From CAIXDN01 sp964482085 (lineage in GTDB: Bacteria; Patescibacteriota; Patescibacteriia; 2-12-FULL-60-25), in assembly GCA_964482085.1 (NCBI GenBank), contig CAYZVS010000003.1, positions 1 through 64,000 of the forward strand: a stretch of 64,000 nucleotides of DNA, given 5' to 3'. The notes beneath the pieces were generated by a model that saw only the letters and a program-made list of their open reading frames with translations, was not told where the DNA came from and did not search any database. How positions within the stretch are numbered: the stretch's first letter is position 1; each line of letters starts with the position of its first letter. Positions 42,642 through 51,198 of this stretch are shown here, piece by piece. A program made the translations under genes and the position numbers.

Positions 42642-43667
42642 ATGCTTATCGCTCGACTGCAGCAGATCTTTTTCTTTGTATTGCTCGCCGGCATTCTCGT
42701 TGTCGCTTTTTTAGTATTTCAGCCGTATTTGGTTGTTTTGGCCGTAGCGGCGATGGCAGCTGTGGCCTTGCATCCTTTTCATGCGCGATTGACCAAGTTG
42801 ATCAGTGGTAGGGAAACAGTGTCAGCGATGCTCGTGATCCTGAGCTTGATTGTCCTCTTGGGAATTCCGGTAGCTCTGATGGGAACGCAGATTGTTTTTG
42901 AAGCAGGGGATGTGTATCAAGGGATTCGATCTAATCGAGATGCGTATTTGCTTACACTTGAAAATACGGTTCTTGCTCCTTTACATGCTTGGTTTCCGAC
43001 TGTTGATTTGTCGTTGGATCAAGGCGTGGAACGCGGACTTGAATGGTTGTCACAAAATCTTGGCAGGATTTTTTCCGGAACGGCTAATATTCTGTTGGAC
43101 CTGTTACTAGGAATCATCGCTTTGTTCTATTTTTTACGCGATGGAAAACGATTCTCTCAGTCATTCATGCGATTGTCGCCTTTGCAGGATCGTCATGATC
43201 GGGTGATTTTGGAACGTTTGGTGCGTGCGATTAACTCGGTTATCAAAGGCCAGCTGTCTATTGCGTTGATTCAAGGTACGTTAACAGGTATTGGTTTTTG
43301 GATTTTTGGTGTTCCAAATCCGGCTTTATGGGGAAGTGTCGCGGTGGTTTGTGCGCTTGTGCCAGGCGTTGGTACAAGTTTGGTTCTTATTCCTGGAATC
43401 ATCGTTCTGTTTTTTACGGGTCAGACTTGGCAGGCAACAGGGCTTGTTATTTGGGGTGCGCTTGCTGTTGGGTTGATTGATAATGCGCTTGGTCCATATT
43501 TGGTTGGTCGCGGAGCAAAGGTTCATCCAATGTGGATATTGTTTGGTGTTTTAGGAGGTATCAATTTATTTGGACCGATGGGATTTTTGCTTGGTCCATT
43601 GATCGTGAGTTTGTTATTTGCTTTGTTTGATATTTATCGCATGGTCATTCTCAAGATGGAAGAATAA
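42642..43667 (+). CDS. AI-2E family transporter (PF01594)
   Basis: 341 residues with about eight hydrophobic segments: two near the start, a third at residue 62, then a cytosolic region (HDRVILERLVRAINSVIKGQ), then the typical GVPNPALWGSVAVVCALVPGVGTSLVLIPG and YLVGRGAKVHPMWILFGVLGG. Members export or exchange small molecules or ions; the AI-2 name is historical and the substrate here is unknown. Confidence 0.9.
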   Translation: MLIARLQQIFFFVLLAGILVVAFLVFQPYLVVLAVAAMAAVALHPFHARLTKLISGRETVSAMLVILSLIVLLGIPVALMGTQIVFEAGDVYQGIRSNRDAYLLTLENTVLAPLHAWFPTVDLSLDQGVERGLEWLSQNLGRIFSGTANILLDLLLGIIALFYFLRDGKRFSQSFMRLSPLQDRHDRVILERLVRAINSVIKGQLSIALIQGTLTGIGFWIFGVPNPALWGSVAVVCALVPGVGTSLVLIPGIIVLFFTGQTWQATGLVIWGALAVGLIDNALGPYLVGRGAKVHPMWILFGVLGGINLFGPMGFLLGPLIVSLLFALFDIYRMVILKMEE

Positions 43668-43697
43668 AAAAACATCCGCTTGAGCGGATGTTTTTTT
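43666..43697. terminator. Bidirectional terminator
   Basis: 15-base arms (43666-43680 and 43683-43697), CATCCGCT core, flanked by seven A and seven T, between two convergent genes. Confidence 0.85.
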
Positions 43698-43702
43698 ATT
43701 GG

Positions 43703-44596
43703 TTATGGACGTTTGATAAGAAGCTTACCATCAAGTTCATTCCATGGGATGAAGGCCATGGGTTGTCCAGCCACGTAGGGAGTGATCTCGTAGACGTTCC
43801 AGAAGAACATGAGGCCTTCTCCTGTAAGAAAGAAGTTGGAAGTATCTCCAAACTTTGTACGTTGATCGGTTTCACTCATGACGTTCTTGTCGTTCACGAT
43901 TGTGTTGATTTCTGTACGCGATTCCTCAAATACACCATCCTCATAATTTTTTAGAATTTGCGCATACGCGTGTTGTATGACGGATTGGAGCTGATCATTT
44001 TTTATAACGTCTTTTAGGAGTAATCGTTGGCCGGTTGCGAGATCGAGCGTTACAGCATCGAGTCCTGGGTTGCCGTGAGCGCCTCCACTGTACTGATAGG
44101 TGTCGACAGAAATGCTTGCGATATTTGGCGTTAGGAGATGCAGTATGAAGTTTGAGTCTTCCACGTAAGTCATTTGAGCGATTGACTCCGGACCGAGTGT
44201 GCGTTCCATGTCTGCCATATCACCTTTGCAAAAATCAAAAAATTCATTGGATACTTCCTCTGGGTTGAGGGCGACTGTACCCGTGGGTGAGATAAGTCCA
44301 AAAGCCCGCATGATTTCTCGATTAGCACGGTCAAGAATAGGGTCGGCTGGTTGGTCTTCTGGTGTCCATACGTGTGGACGCACTAATTCCGGGTACGTAA
44401 AACTAAAGACACAACGATCGATGTTTTTGTCGGCGTATTTGTCAGCGTAAGTGTAGGCGGCGATACTTGGGGCCCCTGGCCCATCGGATTTATCGATATT
44501 AGCTGTGGGTGTTGGGAGATTTGTCTTTCCTGGGACTTGGCAACCAGCAGCTAATAGAAGCGGCAAGGCGAGTAAGACGAGTCGTGTATGTTTCAT
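43703..44596 (-). CDS. Lipoprotein with DUF3298/RsiV-like domain
   Basis: 297 residues with signal peptide and lipobox LLAAGC (Cys19). The mature part contains YQYSGGAHGNPGLDAVTLDLATG, then LLLKDVIKND and a final FWNVYEITPYVAGQP, matching the DUF4163/DUF3298 pair found in RsiV-type surface proteins. It would sit outside the membrane; RsiV binds lysozyme, but that role cannot be assumed here. Minus-strand TAAGAT ends 8 bases before the ATG. Confidence 0.8.
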   Translation of the reverse strand: MKHTRLVLLALPLLLAAGCQVPGKTNLPTPTANIDKSDGPGAPSIAAYTYADKYADKNIDRCVFSFTYPELVRPHVWTPEDQPADPILDRANREIMRAFGLISPTGTVALNPEEVSNEFFDFCKGDMADMERTLGPESIAQMTYVEDSNFILHLLTPNIASISVDTYQYSGGAHGNPGLDAVTLDLATGQRLLLKDVIKNDQLQSVIQHAYAQILKNYEDGVFEESRTEINTIVNDKNVMSETDQRTKFGDTSNFFLTGEGLMFFWNVYEITPYVAGQPMAFIPWNELDGKLLIKRP

Positions 44597-44604
44597 ATGG
44601 GCGC

Positions 44605-44619
44605 ATCTTAATATATGAT
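44605..44619. promoter_or_regulatory. Back-to-back -10 elements between divergent leaderless genes
   Basis: Minus-strand TAAGAT (44605-44610) serves the lipoprotein gene; plus-strand TATGAT (44614-44619) serves the nuclease gene. The two start codons are only 30 bases apart. Confidence 0.6.
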
Positions 44620-44626
44620 ACGCAGG

Positions 44627-45217
44627 ATGTCTCGCAAGAAGTGGATGAAGTTTTTAACAACCTTTATTTTAGGGTTGATTGCATTGGCGTGGTTGCGAGT
44701 TGATGGAAGTGAGACCAAGTCGGTATCAGGCCCTGTTTCATACGCAACCTCGACGGAAGTAGAGGTATCGGCACCTGCGACATCTACAAACGCATTAGCC
44801 GTTCGAGCTGTCGACGGTGATACGATTGTAGTTCGTATCGATGGAATGACAGAGGATGCAAAAGTGCGATTGCTTGGGATTGATACGCCGGAATCGGTTG
44901 ATCCAAGAAAGCCGGTGCAATGTTTTGCAAAAGAAGCGTCCAAGTATACGGCGAGTATGATTGAGGGCAAGCGCATTCGTCTAGATGCAGATCCAAAGGC
45001 CGATGAGGTTGATAAGTATGGGAGACTTTTGCGAAATATTATTTTGGCTGATGGAACGGATTTGAATGCGGAGCTTGTGCGAGATGGTTATGCCTACGCC
45101 TATCTTTCATTTCCGTTGGATGCACGTCGCAAGGCGGAGTTGACTCGATTACAGGAAGAGGCAAAGACGGCGGAACGTGGGCTTTGGAGTCCGGAAACTT
45201 GTAACGGTATCCATTGA
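44627..45217 (+). CDS. Membrane-anchored or secreted staphylococcal-type nuclease (SNase)
   Basis: 196 residues. An N-terminal helix (residues 8-24) is followed by a linker and an OB-fold nuclease: VRAVDGDTIVVRI (metal Asp), VRLLGIDTPES (catalytic Arg and Asp), then DKYGRLLRNIIL and AELVRDGYAYAYL. It degrades DNA or RNA outside the membrane, perhaps for nucleotide salvage in a host-dependent cell (inference). ATG 44627 is preferred because TATGAT lies 7 bases upstream; ATG 44615 overlaps that element. Confidence 0.9.
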   Translation: MSRKKWMKFLTTFILGLIALAWLRVDGSETKSVSGPVSYATSTEVEVSAPATSTNALAVRAVDGDTIVVRIDGMTEDAKVRLLGIDTPESVDPRKPVQCFAKEASKYTASMIEGKRIRLDADPKADEVDKYGRLLRNIILADGTDLNAELVRDGYAYAYLSFPLDARRKAELTRLQEEAKTAERGLWSPETCNGIH

Positions 45218-45274
45218 CACAGACTGATTTCTTTGCGAGGTTGACGTCGGTCCTTTGTAGGAAAGAGGTGTCTG

Positions 45275-46105
45275 ATGACTCCGCTCCTCGGTGTCTTTGA
45301 TATGGATGGTACGGCCTATCGCAACTCGCTCAATATCGACTTGGTTGAGCGTTTGCGGGCACGTGGTTTTCTTCATCATGCCGATTTCAGTGAGGTCGAT
45401 ACGGCTAAAAAACGTTGGAAGGATCGCGAGAGTCCCGACGCGTTTGAGGCTTACAATCGCGCCCTCGTGGTCATGCTCGAGGCGGACATGTTTAAAGTAT
45501 CGATGCATGTCGTCGCTGCCGTTTGCGACGAGCTCGTTACTGAGCAAGGTCGTCAACTGTACGAGTTCACGCGCGAGCTCATTTTAACCTTGCAGGAGCT
45601 CGGGGGAACGCTGATCGCTATCAGTGGGAGTCCTAAGCCCGTCGTTGAGGCTTTCGTGAAACCGCTTGGTTTTACGCATGTAAGAGCAACCGAGTACGAA
45701 GTTGCGGACGGGCATTATACCGGACGGATCACAGCTCTACCGGTGAATGATAAAGCGGGTACTTTGCGCGAGATTTTGCGCGAGTATTCCGTAAGTCCGG
45801 AGCATGTTGTCGCCGTAGGCGATACGTTGTCCGATTATGGGATGTTGGCAGCCTCTCGCTACGGAATCGCTTTCAATCCTTCACGGGCGTTGAAGGCTCG
45901 TATTCGTGAAGATGGTGTCGGAATCTGGTCACGGCCGCTCGGTGTTGTGACGCAGCGAAAGGACGACATCTCGATCTCCACGTTTAAGAACGATCATCTG
46001 TTCCGCCCGAGGCTGGTGGAAGCTGGTCTTTCAAGTATTCTTCCGCCACAAGTCGCTAAGCGGCTCGCGGAGAGACTTGGTCATCTCTATCAGTATGATG
46101 AGTGA
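45275..46105 (+). CDS. HAD-superfamily phosphatase (SerB-like, subclass IB)
   Basis: 276 residues. Motif I FDMDGT (Asp9, Asp11), motif II SGSPKPVVEAF, and motif III/IV VVAVGDTLSDYGML, with a helical cap in between. SerB-like hydrolases of this group act on phosphoserine or other small phosphates. It has a Shine-Dalgarno (GAGG, 6 bases before ATG) and its own terminator, and it uses more C/G-ending codons than neighbours, so it resembles the SD-led gene class in this window. No long C-terminal domain is recognised. Confidence 0.82.
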   Translation: MTPLLGVFDMDGTAYRNSLNIDLVERLRARGFLHHADFSEVDTAKKRWKDRESPDAFEAYNRALVVMLEADMFKVSMHVVAAVCDELVTEQGRQLYEFTRELILTLQELGGTLIAISGSPKPVVEAFVKPLGFTHVRATEYEVADGHYTGRITALPVNDKAGTLREILREYSVSPEHVVAVGDTLSDYGMLAASRYGIAFNPSRALKARIREDGVGIWSRPLGVVTQRKDDISISTFKNDHLFRPRLVEAGLSSILPPQVAKRLAERLGHLYQYDE

Positions 46106-46114
46106 GGCTGATTA

Positions 46115-46146
46115 AAGACCCCCGAAACTCGGGGGTCTTGTTCGTT
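46115..46146 (+). terminator. Terminator of the HAD gene
   Basis: Arms 46115-46125 and 46129-46139 (GACCCCCGA core) around AAC, followed by GTTCGTTCT. Confidence 0.75.
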
Positions 46147-46174
46147 CTCGGCATGCGTCCTAGGGTGTATTGAT

Positions 46175-47662
46175 ATGCAAATCCTCGTAGAAAAGGGCTT
46201 AGCTCCAGCCAAAGGATTCGACTTGTTGATTTATCCCGTTTTGCGGAAAACGGTACTTGGTAAGCTGGTTGATTCTTCTATTGCCGCTTATGCGGAGCAG
46301 GAGGGATTTCAAGGAGGTCTTAGTGAGTGGTTGTGCGTTCCGATCTTGAATGGACATACATCCGATAAGATTGCGTTTTTAGGAGTGGGGGAGAAGCGGG
46401 GTTTGGAGGAGGACTCGTATCGTAAGCTTGGTGGACAGCTTGCAAAACGTATCCGTGAAAGCAAGGCTAAGAAGGTGGCGATTGCTTGGGATGGCGTTGC
46501 GTCTATCGCTGTTCCAGCTCGTGATGCCATGCGCGCTTTTGTTGAGGGAATGGAGTTGGGGAGCTACGTCTTTCATGCCTATCATCCGGAGCAACAAGAA
46601 AAACATCGAAAGGCCGCTGTAAAATCGATTACGTTTTTTTCCGATGTTACATCGATCATTACGGCGATGCAGCGAGGCCAAGAAGATGCGCAGGCACTTA
46701 TTTCTGGAGTTCATCTTTGTCGCGATTTAGTGAATACGCCTTCTATGGATATGGCGCCGCAACACATGGCGGATGCGGCGGATGAGGTCGCGCGACTTTC
46801 AAAACAGATTAAGATCAGGCATCTCGATAAGGCTCGGATGGAAAAGCTTGGAATGGGTGCCGCGCTCTCCGTTGCTCAAGGATCTTTACACGAACCAAAG
46901 GGGGTTCATTTGATTTACACTCCGACAGGAAAGGTGAAACGAAAAGTCGCAATCGTTGGAAAGGCTGTTACCTTTGATTCTGGTGGATTATCGCTAAAGC
47001 CCGCGGATGGAATGACGACGATGAAGATGGACATGGCGGGTGGGGCGACTGTGCTCGGATTGTTCCGTGCGCTTGCTGAAAACAATGTCAATGTAGAAGT
47101 GCATGGAATTTTTTTAGCTGTCGAGAATATGCCTTCTGGAAACGCGTATCGTCCTGGCGATGTTGTGAAGGCGATGGATGGAACGACGATCGAGATTTTG
47201 AATACCGATGCGGAGGGACGCGTAACTTTGGCTGATGCGTTATCTTATGCAAAAACGTTTCAACCGGATGTGATGATCGATCTTGCGACGTTGACGGGTG
47301 CTTGTGTCTCCGCGCTTGGAGAAGAGATCGCCGGAATCATGGGTACGGATCGGAAGTTAATTGAAAAATTAACTGGGTTTGGAAAACAGACGGGAGAACC
47401 GCTATGGGAATTACCGCTCTTTCCTTCCTATGAGGAACACGTGAAGTCAAAAATTGCGCATCTGAAAAATACTGGAGCGAGAGGACAGGCTGGTGCTATT
47501 GCTGGAGGCATGTTTTTGAAGCGTTTTGTCGGAACGATTCCTTGGGTGCATTTAGACATTGCGGGACCTGCTTATGCGGAACGTGAGACGCGACCGGATT
47601 CTCCCGTGGGTGGAACAGGTTTTGGTGTACGGTTACTGATGCGATATCTGCAGTCTTTGTAA
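46175..47662 (+). CDS. pepA: Leucyl aminopeptidase, M17 family
   Basis: 495 residues. N-terminal macro-like domain, then the catalytic domain with VGKAVTFDSGGLSLKPADGM (metal Lys/Asp) and NTDAEGRVTLADAL (metal Asp/Glu and Arg). A hexameric two-metal enzyme that removes N-terminal residues. A second aminopeptidase family (M29) is encoded at 25.2 kb, consistent with peptide salvage. No near-consensus promoter is evident. Confidence 0.95.
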   Translation: MQILVEKGLAPAKGFDLLIYPVLRKTVLGKLVDSSIAAYAEQEGFQGGLSEWLCVPILNGHTSDKIAFLGVGEKRGLEEDSYRKLGGQLAKRIRESKAKKVAIAWDGVASIAVPARDAMRAFVEGMELGSYVFHAYHPEQQEKHRKAAVKSITFFSDVTSIITAMQRGQEDAQALISGVHLCRDLVNTPSMDMAPQHMADAADEVARLSKQIKIRHLDKARMEKLGMGAALSVAQGSLHEPKGVHLIYTPTGKVKRKVAIVGKAVTFDSGGLSLKPADGMTTMKMDMAGGATVLGLFRALAENNVNVEVHGIFLAVENMPSGNAYRPGDVVKAMDGTTIEILNTDAEGRVTLADALSYAKTFQPDVMIDLATLTGACVSALGEEIAGIMGTDRKLIEKLTGFGKQTGEPLWELPLFPSYEEHVKSKIAHLKNTGARGQAGAIAGGMFLKRFVGTIPWVHLDIAGPAYAERETRPDSPVGGTGFGVRLLMRYLQSL

Positions 47663-47725
47663 AAAAGTGTCTGGGGATAAGTCGTTAGCGCAATAGCTGT
47701 GTTATACTGATTGAGAAATAATCCT

Positions 47726-47977
47726 ATGATTGTAAAAGTGTATTCCACGCCGACTTGCCCATACTGCAAATTGGCCAAAGACTATCTCAAAGAAAAGAAT
47801 ATTGCTTTTGAGGATATCGATGTTGCCTCCAATTCTGACGCAGCGCAAGAGATGGTGAAGAAGTCAGGTCAAATGGGTGTTCCAGTTCTTGAAGTGAATG
47901 GCCAAATTATCGTAGGTTGGAATAAGTCAGCTATTGAAGAAGCGCTTGCAAGTAAGCCTTCAAAGGTCGCCGCATAA
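47726..47977 (+). CDS. Glutaredoxin-like protein
   Basis: 83 residues with the CPYC active site (Cys11, Cys14), a TMGVPVL-type cis-Pro region (QMGVPVLEVNG) and a GWN motif, as in small glutaredoxin/NrdH proteins. It reduces disulphides, perhaps for ribonucleotide reductase. ATG 47726 begins MIVKVYSTPTCPYC. TATACT (47703-47708) lies 17 bases upstream. Confidence 0.9.
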   Translation: MIVKVYSTPTCPYCKLAKDYLKEKNIAFEDIDVASNSDAAQEMVKKSGQMGVPVLEVNGQIIVGWNKSAIEEALASKPSKVAA

Positions 47978-48009
47978 AAAAAGACTCCGCACAGGCGGAG
48001 TCTTTTTTT
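47976..48009. terminator. Bidirectional terminator
   Basis: 15-base arms (47976-47990 and 47995-48009) with a GACTCCGC core and A/T runs, between the convergent glutaredoxin and peroxiredoxin genes. Confidence 0.85.
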
Positions 48010-48464
48010 TATTTTGTTTTGGTGATCGCTTTTAGAATTTCGCTATTCTTTGGCAAGCCTTGTCGGTAATAAATGATGCGGCCTTCTGTATCGATAGCCA
48101 CGACAGTCCTTCTGACGATTTTTGCGATCAGCATGTCTTGTTCTGCGCCGTATGCCTTGGCGACCTTGCGCCCCTCATCAACAAGTAGAGGAAAAGGAAA
48201 GTTATATTTTTTTATAAATGATTTGTGCGAGTCTGGACCGGATGGATTGATACCGAGTACCTGTATCCCTGCTTTCTGAAAATCGCTCCAGTCGTCGCGT
48301 ATTGCACAAAGTTGAATTGTACAACCGGGTGTTTGGTCGCCGGGATAAAAAATGAGAACAACAGGACCGTTGTTTAGCATTTCCGTTAATGAGACTGCCT
48401 GGCCATTCTGGTCATTCAGTTGGAAGGCTGGCGCCTTGCTCCCTGTTGCTGGATTTTTGCCCAT
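48009..48464 (-). CDS. bcp: Peroxiredoxin, BCP/PrxQ type
   Basis: 151 residues. Peroxidatic Cys48 and likely resolving Cys53 in YPGDQTPGCTIQLCAIRD, the C-x4-C arrangement of atypical two-Cys BCP enzymes. It reduces peroxides, possibly using the adjacent glutaredoxin or a thioredoxin. ATG 48464 fits the conserved N-terminus; the longer frame upstream does not. Confidence 0.92.
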   Translation of the reverse strand: MGKNPATGSKAPAFQLNDQNGQAVSLTEMLNNGPVVLIFYPGDQTPGCTIQLCAIRDDWSDFQKAGIQVLGINPSGPDSHKSFIKKYNFPFPLLVDEGRKVAKAYGAEQDMLIAKIVRRTVVAIDTEGRIIYYRQGLPKNSEILKAITKTK

Positions 48465-48549
48465 AGTTAGGACACTATCATGCCGGAAAAATTGGAAATT
48501 GTCATGGCAATTGACGGCGGCGTGTTTTCCGTAAAAGATAGTGCCTATT

Positions 48550-49524
48550 ATGCGCATCTTTCGTGTTATCGCCGGATTTGGTTTGCTTGCACTTCTTGGG
48601 GCTGGTTGTCAGTTGCCATCGCTTCCTTTTGTGGAGCATTTTACGGGCACAGCTAATACATCTACGGTTTCATTGGGTGGGACGCCTGTGGAAGCGGCTA
48701 AGGCTATACAGTTCCTTCCTGGAGATACCTTTGAAGTGCGTCAGACGGTATTTGGCTTTGGCGCGTTCTTGCCGGATTTATTGGGGAGTAAGGATGGCGT
48801 CCGTATGGTCACGATTACACGTTTTGCTCCGCAATATTTTGCCAATTATGATTGGACGGTGACGAGTGAAAAGGAAACATCTGCTTCGATCAAGGCTCGA
48901 CAAGCCTATGACAAGGATTTGATAGACAATCCGAAGGGTATTGGCGAGAATGGAGCTGTTCCACCGGTTCCGAAGTTGGAGAAAGTTACAGCGAGTGGAA
49001 CTGTGATGAATGCATCGCTCAGAACTTCGCATAGCGCCTATTTGCCGGCTTACTGGAGTGCTGGTGTAAATGATTTGATGGGAGAGAAAAGCGGTATTTG
49101 GTTGTCTGATGATGCCTTTCAGGAATTAGTAAGGACGCGTCACACGATTTTGAATCTTGGCGTCTTTGACTCGGAGGCTAATCAGGCTGCTAAAAATGTC
49201 TCAGAACTCAAAAGCGCACTTGAAAAGTTGCGCAAGCAGGCAAATGAAGATGGAAAATTTAGTGATCTGACACTTTTGGAATCAGAGGCAGATTTTATCG
49301 AGTATCCATTGCAGGTGAATGGGCAGATGGTGACGGTTTCTGCAATCAGAGCAAAAAACTGGTTTGGTGAAGTGATTGTGCTGAATAGCGTTCAAAACCC
49401 GATGATACTCAAAGTGACAATGAATCCTCTTTCATCGAGCGCAAGTGATGCGCTTGGCGGAAATGTAGCCTTTCTCGACAAATTGTACGGCTACGAAGTC
49501 TCCAATATCCAAATTAAGCGCTAA
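48550..49524 (+). CDS. Lipoprotein of unknown function
   Basis: 324 residues with a signal peptide and lipobox LLGAGC (Cys20). The mature region has no motif I recognise; it includes PGDTFEVRQTVFGFGAFLPDL, repeated TVTSEKETSA-type polar stretches, a helical segment (ELKSALEKLRKQANEDGK) and a final beta-rich part. It should be attached to the outer face of the membrane. GATAGT 7 bases before ATG 48550 and TTGACG further up may form its promoter. It overlaps the convergent gene by 11 bases. Confidence 0.6.
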   Translation: MRIFRVIAGFGLLALLGAGCQLPSLPFVEHFTGTANTSTVSLGGTPVEAAKAIQFLPGDTFEVRQTVFGFGAFLPDLLGSKDGVRMVTITRFAPQYFANYDWTVTSEKETSASIKARQAYDKDLIDNPKGIGENGAVPPVPKLEKVTASGTVMNASLRTSHSAYLPAYWSAGVNDLMGEKSGIWLSDDAFQELVRTRHTILNLGVFDSEANQAAKNVSELKSALEKLRKQANEDGKFSDLTLLESEADFIEYPLQVNGQMVTVSAIRAKNWFGEVIVLNSVQNPMILKVTMNPLSSSASDALGGNVAFLDKLYGYEVSNIQIKR

Positions 49525-50344
49525 AGGGATTTTTTGGCGCGCTGTGTAGTTTTCCGAGACGGCTCAAATTAGGATTGTAGCGTTGAAAATAGAGTTGATC
49601 GCGAATCATGCGCCAGGACTCGATTCGTTCTGCAAGATCGCCGATTTTTCCTTCCAGTTTTATGCCGGGGTTTTCCGGCCACGGAGCTTGTTCTTCCTTT
49701 AAGACTTTCAAGAACTCATCCCAGTCTTGTTCCAGTGCCGACTCGACATATCGGATGGCGGGTTCAACCTCTACTCCCGTTGTGTTGAATCCGTCGAGTG
49801 TATCAATTACTTGTTTGATTCCGACGAGATCTGCATCGACGTTGGCTGCTTGTCTATCAAAGCCCTCCTCGCTGAGCATTGCGTGGCGAAGCGTATGGTC
49901 TTGAAGAAAACGCTCGGCTTGTTCGCGTGTTTTCTGAATGGCGATCGTGCTATCTGTGCGGCTATGTTTCATCCAGCTTGCGGCTCGGATAAGTTGACGG
50001 AGTTTATCGACGCGCTGCTTATCGCCTGAAATACGTGCCGCAGAAAGCTCATCAATTAGCACAGGTTCCACGTCCCAAATATTGCATCGAAAAAAATCTT
50101 TACAAAGGTCGGCACGGTTTTTGGGTTCCGGCACCTTGTTTTCCAGATAGGGCTCGACGTCATCCGGAATTGGTTCGGAGAGATGTTCAAAGACCGCTTG
50201 TAGACCCAACATTCTTTCCGCGTGTTGCGCGAGATTTTTCTCGTAGTCTTTTTGACGACGAGTATTTTCTGCGACGGCACTTTTATCGCGCATTTCTTGT
50301 TGGCGATGATATTGTCGCGCGTTGCGGTCAGGGGAGTTTCTCAT
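49514..50344 (-). CDS. Hypothetical protein downstream of era
   Basis: 276 residues, soluble, strongly charged and helical (QQEMRDKSAVAENTRRQKDY, EKTREQ-type stretches). No family recognised. ATG 50344 forms an ATGA overlap with the era stop; the frame upstream is shared with era. Third gene of an rlmD-like/era/this operon, which hints at ribosome or RNA work (inference only). Confidence 0.55.
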   Translation of the reverse strand: MRNSPDRNARQYHRQQEMRDKSAVAENTRRQKDYEKNLAQHAERMLGLQAVFEHLSEPIPDDVEPYLENKVPEPKNRADLCKDFFRCNIWDVEPVLIDELSAARISGDKQRVDKLRQLIRAASWMKHSRTDSTIAIQKTREQAERFLQDHTLRHAMLSEEGFDRQAANVDADLVGIKQVIDTLDGFNTTGVEVEPAIRYVESALEQDWDEFLKVLKEEQAPWPENPGIKLEGKIGDLAERIESWRMIRDQLYFQRYNPNLSRLGKLHSAPKNPFSA

Positions 50345-51198
50345 ACGGTAAAACGTTGTGGCCATTTTGCATCGACCTTTACGGTGAGCTCAAGATAAAC
50401 TTTCATTCCCGTTACATCTTCCAACTCTCGTCGTACATCGATGCCGATTTGTTTTAACATAGCGGCCTTGGCGCCGATAATCATTCCCTTGTAGCGATCT
50501 TCCGTTGTCCACACTGTTGCGGCAACAAATTTCCCGCTTGTTCCGCGCTCGCCAATATCTGTCACTTCTACGTGAACGGTGTATGGAAGTTCTTGCTCGA
50601 GACGCATGAAGACTTTTTCACGGATGAGTTCTTGCAGCCATTCCTTGTGAGCCATGTCCGTGATTTGTAGGTCTGGGTAGAACGGCTCTCCTTCCGGGAG
50701 AAAGGAAAAAATGGAATCGACGAGTTTGTTGAGATCGGATCGACGCTTGGCGGAAACTTCCAATACTTCTTTTTGGCCAACATCGATGCGACGCATGGCA
50801 TCCGTGTGCGGGCGTTTTTCCGGTACGAGATCCATTTTGTTGATCGCTAAGATTATCGGGGTAGGGAGTTTACGTAGGATGCGTTGAATGTTTTCTTCTT
50901 CCGCCCCTGGTTCACGCGTTGGGTCGGTAACGTAAACAACGACGTCGATACCCTCTAGTTGTTCTTTGACAGAAGCGTTTAGTTTTAGTGAGAGTTCATC
51001 TTTTTTGCCAAGAAAGACACCGGGGGTATCAACGAACACGATTTGGCCGCGAGGATCATGCAAAATGCCACGTACCGGACGGCGCGTGGTTTGAGGTTTA
51101 GGTGTGACAATGGCGACCTTGGACCCAACGAGGGCATTCAAGAGTGAGGATTTGCCAACATTTGAGCGACCTGCGAGGACAACGAATCCGGATTTCAT
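50341..51198 (-). CDS. era: GTPase Era
   Basis: 285 residues. G1 GRSNVGKSS (residues 10-18), G2/TTRRPVRG, G3 DTPG, G4 NKMD, then the C-terminal KH domain (HVEVTDIGERG, MIIGAKAAMLKQIG). It binds 16S rRNA and helps mature the small subunit. 4-base overlaps on both sides tie it to the methyltransferase and the hypothetical gene. Confidence 0.96.
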   Translation of the reverse strand: MKSGFVVLAGRSNVGKSSLLNALVGSKVAIVTPKPQTTRRPVRGILHDPRGQIVFVDTPGVFLGKKDELSLKLNASVKEQLEGIDVVVYVTDPTREPGAEEENIQRILRKLPTPIILAINKMDLVPEKRPHTDAMRRIDVGQKEVLEVSAKRRSDLNKLVDSIFSFLPEGEPFYPDLQITDMAHKEWLQELIREKVFMRLEQELPYTVHVEVTDIGERGTSGKFVAATVWTTEDRYKGMIIGAKAAMLKQIGIDVRRELEDVTGMKVYLELTVKVDAKWPQRFTV

